In this document: positions 58,376 to 64,000 of the stretch, one piece after another | Numbering within the stretch: position 1 is the first letter of the stretch | Layout: each line of letters opens with the position of its first letter | DNA from: Kalaharituber pfeilii | Lineage: Eukaryota; Ascomycota; Pezizomycetes; Pezizales; Pezizaceae | Direction: 5' to 3' | NCBI GenBank assembly: GCA_015179045.1 | Contig: WHUZ01000021.1 | Span: 310,001 to 374,000 of the forward strand | Length of the DNA stretch: 64,000 nucleotides | Notes under the pieces: model-generated | Databases searched by the model: none | What the model saw: only the letters and a program-made list of their open reading frames with translations | What the model was told of the DNA's origin: nothing | Made by a program: the position numbers and the translations under genes

Positions 58376-58510
58376 AGTGTTCCCAACCGGCCAGGCCAAG
58401 GTTCCAGATGGCCTGGGCCGGTCCAGGCCATTCAGGCCGTTCAAGTGATTCAGGGGTAGGACCGTCGGAGGGCTGGTTACGGGGCGGTTCAGGGGCCACC
58501 TTCAGGTTAC
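58376..58510 (+). mobile_element. Single end of the GGCC-type hAT family
   Basis: CAGTGTTCCCAACCGGCCAG at 58376 matches the left terminus of the hAT at 48324, followed by GGCCTGGGCCGGTCCAGGCC. The other end is not visible, so this is a truncated copy or solo end. Confidence 0.75.
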
Positions 58511-58739
58511 TTGGACACGGATTTAATATAAACCTTTCTATATCCTGGAAATCTATCTAGACTTTTTTTGTTGAGTGGCGCTTTTTGCCGGTATTTAGGT
58601 AAGTACTTTTTTTTAGTATCACTTGATTGTTTACTAATTTCTTTCATTAGTACTGCATGGAGACAGATATTCCAACCACCAGTACTGGAGATGATGATTC
58701 CTTCAGTAATCTTTCTTCGCTCTCCATAGTGCAGTTCAA

Positions 58740-59310
58740 GTTTTGATCTTGCATCGATGATTCCCTGCAGTCAATCTGATGCTGAAATCGAGTCTTCTGG
58801 AATTTTGGTTACAGCCTTTTCTCTGTCCAGTAGGGTACCTGTCGGTCTGCGTGCTGCTGTCATGTGTTGCTTCTCCGCTGTGATGAAGTTTCGTTGGATC
58901 AGACTGTCGGCAATCTCCCGATCCGTGCCTGGGACTCGCATCAAGTCCCTTTTCCGGAACGGGTCCCTTGCCAGTCTGAATACATCCCACGGCGACTCGA
59001 TTCTGTCCTCCTCGAGGAACTCCTCCCAGTACGTTTTCTTCCTTTCCCGTATGATGTCTCTGAGTATGCGCCTAGCCCTCGTTCTGCCCTCCGACGTGGC
59101 TCCGCTATCATTTGGTAGGATCTTCCTGACAATTCGTCGTGCCTCTTTGACTTCCCTGTCGAACCACCATGTCCCCCCACTGTGAAATGAATTCCTCCCA
59201 CTTATCCCAGTCCATTACCTTGATCACTCTATTCTTTTCTGCCCTGTTTGTCCCGAGTCAGCCCTTAATCATCGCGTGGTCCGATCGCGCGATCCAACTG
59301 TTTTTGTTGT
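58740..59310 (-). mobile_element. LINE fragment: endonuclease C-terminus and EN-RT linker
   Basis: Minus strand, with stops and shifts, reads SWIARSDHAMIKG (end of the APE endonuclease, SDHxxI), then WWFDREVKEARRIVRKILPN, IIRERKKTYWEEFLEEDRIE, SPWDVFRLARDPFRKR. This is the linker before the RT in Tad1-type LINEs. It supplies the 5' half of the element whose 3' parts occur at 45829-51038. Confidence 0.75.
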
Positions 59311-59712
59311 TGCTGATGGAGTTAAAGCTTAATTCAACTTACATACCTTATTAGATCTTGACGGATATTTACCCTCATTAGTCTGTACTTGAGTGAACTC
59401 TTTTCTTCAAATACACCATCTTAAGCTACCAACTCGTTAGTCAGATCTATTAAAATATGTATTATTGTCACCTATGAAAAGCAGTTTATTAACATATACA
59501 GTTAATATGTACAGGCAGGTAATATGATACTTACATGATCACTTCTCTCGAAACCATTATCCTTATACAACTGGCAACCTCTTCCACCTGAAGCAAATGA
59601 AGAGCATACACAAAATCCTGACAACATGACATCAGAAGAGAATGAGTGGGAGGATTGGTGGTTGACATTACAAGATGTTCATACTATGGACTGGAATATA
59701 TATAATTTGTTA

Positions 59713-59714
<2 letters not shown>

Positions 59715-59760
<46 letters not shown>

Positions 59761-59802
59761 GTCACGTAACCCCGCATACAAGCTTCCAGCCTATGGCAGG
59801 GA
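59715..59802 (-). mobile_element. Family-B tail with a 45-nt poly(T)
   Basis: T45 at 59715-59759, then GGTCACGTAACCCCGC and GCCTATGGCAGGGA. The longest tail in the window, suggesting the youngest insertion. Clear TSD not found. Confidence 0.7.
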
Positions 59803-60233
59803 CCCATATACCCGGGTCAGGTTAGGAGCAACTAACTACATACTCTACGTACATACAAACCTCGGGCATATTTTGTCATCAGTCAACTTCAGTTTTTCAA
59901 TTTTTATTTCAATTTGTATTTTATTTGGTTTTTTTGTTTTGATTGTTCTTTCCAGATATGAAATATTATTCGCGCTGGGCATATATACGACATGTAATTT
60001 TGCTGTGGTGCGGGTGTTGCAACGGATTTCGACTTTCGACTTTTGATTTTCCGACTTGTGGCCCTTTGTAACCCCAGGCCGCCGTATGGTACCCCAACCT
60101 TTTCTCTACTCTTGGTATTCAGTGTTCTCCAACTCTAAATGATCTCGTCTGAGTGTTGGATTTAGGTTAGTGGCCCACTGGTTGACGGCAAACACGCGCT
60201 TTCAAATTCGGATTAGTGCAATTCCGAGCCTTA

Positions 60234-60965
60234 TAACGTCACTGACCGGGATCCGGCGGATCCGGCGCACTTCCGGAATTAAAGCAACAGCCTCCTGTAA
60301 GGCAAAATCTTTATAGAAGATAACCAAATTGCACATACAGCTTGGAGAGGTATAGGAAAGTAACTTCCGCACCTCAGTTAGCCAATTGGAAATTTTGAAT
60401 GATACTCTATGGTGGTAGTTCCCCAATTAGGCACCTGAACCCTATGCAGGTATAAAATGACAAGATGGCTATTTAGGACCTTGAGCAAGTGCATATACCT
60501 TCCATAATATGTATTCAAGAGATCTGGAATGTTTCATAATAATTGGATACATATGGAACAAGTGGTGAGCTAATATCCATACATATATTTTCACTGCTAG
60601 AAGTAAACTTTGATACTCAGTCTGTATATGATCCTAACAATATGAGGCATGTTCAGAATGCTCTAGAATATAACTCTACATACTATAGAAGGTATATGCA
60701 CTTGCTCAAGGTCCTAAATAGCCATCTTGCCATTTTATACCTACATAGGGTTCAGATGCCTAATTGGGGAACTACCACCATGAAGTATCATTCAAAATTT
60801 CCAATTGGCTAACTGAGGTGCAGAAGTTACTTTCCTATACCTCTCCAAGCTGTATGTGCAATTTGGTTATCTTCAATGAAGATTTTGCCCTACAGGAGGC
60901 TGTTGTTTTAATTCAGGAAGTGCGCCGGATCCCGGTAATGCACCGGATCCCGGTCATTGACGTTA
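60234..60965. mobile_element. Long-TIR (foldback) element, copy B, 732 bp
   Basis: Ends TAACGTCACTGACCGGGATC and its complement, flanked by TA. The arms match the outer 430 bp or so of copy A (52556-54527) but the middle is deleted. It abuts the 3' end of the DUF3638-like relic, next to a GTAAGA splice-donor-like sequence at its border. Confidence 0.85.
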
Positions 60966-60974
60966 GATGTGATC

Positions 60975-63013
60975 TTACAAGCGGATATAGTAAATGCCTC
61001 CATATTCCTGCGGTAGGTATGTGGACTCTCTGATCGATGCCTGTTTTTGAAGATGCTCCTCCCCGCTGTACATCGGAAAATTGACTATGCCTAGCTGTGG
61101 CTTCCCTTGTTGTAGGATCGATTTAATGACAGGATAGAATTTGGCATGCTGACACAATGAAGGTAAATTTTCCAGCCATGCAGTCTTTTTCATGGCATCG
61201 CGGTCGTGTTCATCCGCCCATTCATGATCGTACTCACCGTACCGGGACCAAACTGGAGATCTGGCAGAGAAGTTCAAATTCGCTTGGACCTTGGGTGTTG
61301 TCGACACTTATTTTTTGGAAGGTGCGTGCGCTGGCAGAGCGGAGGTCACCAAGAGTTTGTTCAGTCCCTGTTAATCCCGTGACGGGCTCTGGTAGGCAAT
61401 ACGAGGTCAAGGCGTGAAGATAGACCTTTAACAGCAAGCTTTTCATGCTTCCGTTAGGAATGAGAAGTCCAAGCAGAGTGTCAATAGTATATAGGTGGTA
61501 ACCTATGGTTTCTACAGGACCAGTACTTTCTTCAATCCAAACAGTGGTATGATGATTTGCACGAGCATAACATACTTTTCCATGCGAAATGATCACGGTT
61601 CTCACAGCAGCGTGCAGTTCGTATCGGCTTCTCGGAGAACAAGATACGACTGTACTCCGTACAATGTTCGCATGTCTTTACCAACCTTGGGCCGCACATC
61701 GATAACCATCTCTGGGAAATAGCAAGAAGCTATTTGTGATTTCCAGCTCTGGTTGCTGTAGAAGTAAAATCAAGTTGGTATCGAGGCAGCCAAAAATTAA
61801 GTTTATTGCCCGGGGAAACAGTGACTTCGATATATGACCGTTTCTCTATTGATTTGAAGACGCTCTTAATGGCATTGTGTGTCAGCAAGCCTCCCGGTGC
61901 GATGCGTTGACATTCGGCTAACCACGAACCAGTCCATTCAGAGATGGAAACTACCCAGTTTTAGTTGGAACTTGACCATAGGTTCACTCTTGTTGAGTGG
62001 TCGGAACACCAGTATATGTTGGTTTAGGTCCAAGAAGTGGATATGCGAGGTTAACATGAACGTTGGGAAGTCGTTTGTGAGTTTCTCTTGTGGAATGACT
62101 TCATGTATCGTAGACCCCTTCTTCGTTCGAATAATCAACTGGTCGCCGCGCATGGCAAAATATACCTAGGATCGTAATTTAGAGAAAGGTAGCAACAGAA
62201 TGTTGTCCAAGGTGTTCTTACCTTGAGTTCCCAGTACACCTCATGCACAGGATGAACCATCTGAAATAACATTCCAGGCATATCTATATCTGCTCTGGTT
62301 ACCAAAAAGGTCCGCTTGAAATAGTCAGCTATACAGAACATATTCTACTAGGATGGGCAGTCAGAAGTGCCACTTACATTTGAAACAATCTTTGTAGAGT
62401 GGATTATTCACGTATTCCTTCCGCACCTCCCCTAAAGGAAATCCATTTACAAGCAACACCCTTCTAACAGATTATACGTAGTGCACATTCATCGGTAAGC
62501 CTCCACCTGTCCTAGTCGTGGTCCATCTATCATTCGGAGCTTCCAATACACTCCACGGCTGTCCAGCAACATACTGTGGAAAGACTCTGAGAGCAGCGGC
62601 ATGGAACACTCATTATTCGCACAAACAAGGCCCCGTAAGTACGGCTCCATTCGATGTGCTAACCTCTCGTTTTTTGTAAGCAGATATGAGAACTCATGTA
62701 TATTGATATCGGAAGGGGCAGTATTGTAAATGCATGCCGTACATTCGATGAAGTCGGCTAAGTCGCACTTGGAGTTGAACACGGCGTAGAGGTCGCCCAG
62801 GTCTACATCAAAAGTGAGTCGGCACGTGGCCGCCATTGCTAATGCTAGCTTTTGCCATTTCTGCCGAGTTCTGTCATTGTCGGAGGAGCAGATATAGCGG
62901 AAGATGCCCAGCATCCAGTCCATATACACAGCACGCGACATCCTGAGAAGGTGCGCAGCTCTTGATTTGATTGCCCCTGATGGGGCGAAAGGGAATATGC
63001 AATCAACCATCAC
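60975..63013 (-). pseudogene. Relic of a very large fungal DUF3638/DUF6606-type protein
   Basis: Minus-strand blocks in order: AHLLRMSRAVYMDWMLGIFR..., FSYLLTKNERLAHRMEPYL; RVLLVNGFPLGEVRKEYVNN; IPGMLFQMVHPVHEVYWELK; GDQLIIRTKKGSTIHEVIPQ; NKLNFWLPRYQLDF; SLLLKVYLHALTSYCLPEPV then TGLTGTEQTLGDLRSASART; WLENLPSLCQHAKFYPVIKS. Order and wording fit the N-terminal half of giant fungal proteins annotated as ubiquitinyl-hydrolase-like. Intron signals survive (GTAAGT at 62372-62377, GTAAGA near 62224). Frame changes near 61745 and 61715 and the abrupt end at the foldback element mark it as broken. Family assignment is from memory of conserved blocks. Confidence 0.6.
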
Positions 63014-64000
63014 CTCGAGCTCTGTTTGTAAGCCATGTACAACAATTTTATGATCCTATTACAAGTCTTGATTCTATGTGCTAGTTTGTGGTGTGAGTGA
63101 ATAGGTGAGTGCAGTTTGGTTAATGTGAACTATATCATGATCATCCCTCACAAATTAAAGCCATGCTCAGCAAGCATTATTTTACAGGTGTCCGTTAGCA
63201 GGATATCACAAAGCCATTCTTGGCCACATACAAATTTGGACTTACAATCATTTTCCCCAATTGCGATGACTACATCACCTGACCAAATATTGCAATTGTA
63301 TTGCCATGTACATGTTATTTACCCGAAGTATTCGCACATGAGACGCTCTATATTCATGAATATTTTTTGAGCGAATACTCACGAGGTTGCCGTCGACGCC
63401 TCAAATACTTTTACTGGCTGGTTCGGAAAACGTATGCGCTATTCACTACGCTCATCCGACTGTGTGCAAATCTCACACCACACCGTCTTACTGTGGGATC
63501 GATCAGATAAGAGCTTTGAACCAGGATGTACTGTAACAAGGCCGGAAGCAGTCTTGCTGCAATAGCGGAGGCAGTAACATTTTGTACAACATGCGGGACA
63601 ATTTAGCCTTAGTTATTGTACAACAGTCATGAATTTGGCTGCATCGAAACCATCAGTGGTTACGCGGCAAACTGGTGACAGATACTGTAACTTCCATCAG
63701 TGCCCTTGCAGCCTACAGAGAGCACAACTAACTGCATCACGGAGTCTGATGATCCTCTCCGCATGCCACTTCGCCCAATTCAATTGATGGTATCGACAAC
63801 TCCTTGCCAGAACGGGAGGCTCCAACATCTGCAGGGAAGCAGCGGCAGTGCAACTACGACAGGGATGCTTGAAGGTGAGGCTATGCCTGACAATGGTGAA
63901 TCTAGGTATATCTTTGTTAGATCCCCAGTTGTCGCGATGACTGGTATTGAGCTGCCACTTCAATACGAAAAGGAACCCTCTTTGCATACTATCACTCGTG
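63014..64000. other. Diverged repeat (63012-63300), then no supported gene
   Basis: 63012-63300 is the partner of the repeat at 18290-18620. Beyond 63390 I see only short ORFs; a minus-strand ORF at 63697-63987 has no recognised domain. If the DUF3638-like relic had more 5' exons they were displaced by the repeat. Confidence 0.4.

Noticed and set aside
63697..63987. Minus-strand ORF of 96 codons
   Set aside because: No domain, no splice partners and a competing open frame in the same stretch.
1..64000. CRISPR arrays or bacterial operons
   Set aside because: Spliceosomal introns, poly(A) retroelements and fungal families show a eukaryotic genome; the tandem repeats have no spacers.

Overview
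The window looks like accessory, repeat-rich DNA of a filamentous ascomycete (Pezizomycotina). Host genes have introns of about 40-115 bp with clear fungal GTAAGT-like donors, CTAAT/CTGAC-like branch sites and TAG/CAG acceptors. The families present (HET-domain protein, DUF7580-type protein, fungal C2H2 protein with a GAH/SLDYRLRDAS-like N-terminus, ankyrin protein) are typical of that group. I cannot name a species.

Layout. 1-2306: 3' part of an ankyrin gene with 195-bp tandem repeats. 2350-7140: gene-poor, with tandem repeats. 7175-12781: an apparently intact Helitron Rep-helicase (three exons, 1834 aa), with an unknown divergent two-exon gene at 13288-14517. 14500-19830: decayed repeats, including a GGCCTGG-rich element, an inverted repeat and a 5'-truncated LINE. 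19836-25722: a divergent pair, a DUF7580-type gene (-) and a C2H2 gene (+) whose last exon carries four near-identical 231-bp repeats. 28063-30453: a frameshifted HET gene. 33700-34050: a P-loop NTPase relic split by a tiny retro-insertion. 36886-42015: a long acidic low-complexity gene with a poly-Glu microsatellite. 45800-52330: nested LINE and hAT insertions. 52556-54527 and 60234-60965: two long-inverted-repeat elements of one family, one carrying a solo LTR. 56810-58114: an intact secreted PAF-acetylhydrolase-like gene. 60975-63013: a decayed, interrupted relic of a very large fungal protein (DUF3638/DUF6606 type).

The most unusual signal is a scattered set of ultrashort insertions, usually 40-70 bp. 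Each is a poly(A) tail plus one 3' stem-loop, and most are bounded by 9-14 bp target-site duplications. Family A matches the 3' end of longer LINE copies in the same window. The short copies all stop at the 5' base of the hairpin, and sub-variants keep the outer stem paired (CTCGC/GCGAG against ATCGC/GCGAT). A second, unrelated tail family (B) behaves the same way. This suggests reverse transcription that regularly ends at the 5' edge of the 3' hairpin, or a minimal hairpin retroelement. These insertions sit in a P-loop gene, near a promoter and inside other transposons.

The recognisable host genes (ankyrin, HET, DUF7580, C2H2, P-loop NTPase relic) resemble fungal allorecognition and innate-immunity gene classes. 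Several show internal tandem amplification or inactivation, as expected of a fast-evolving compartment.
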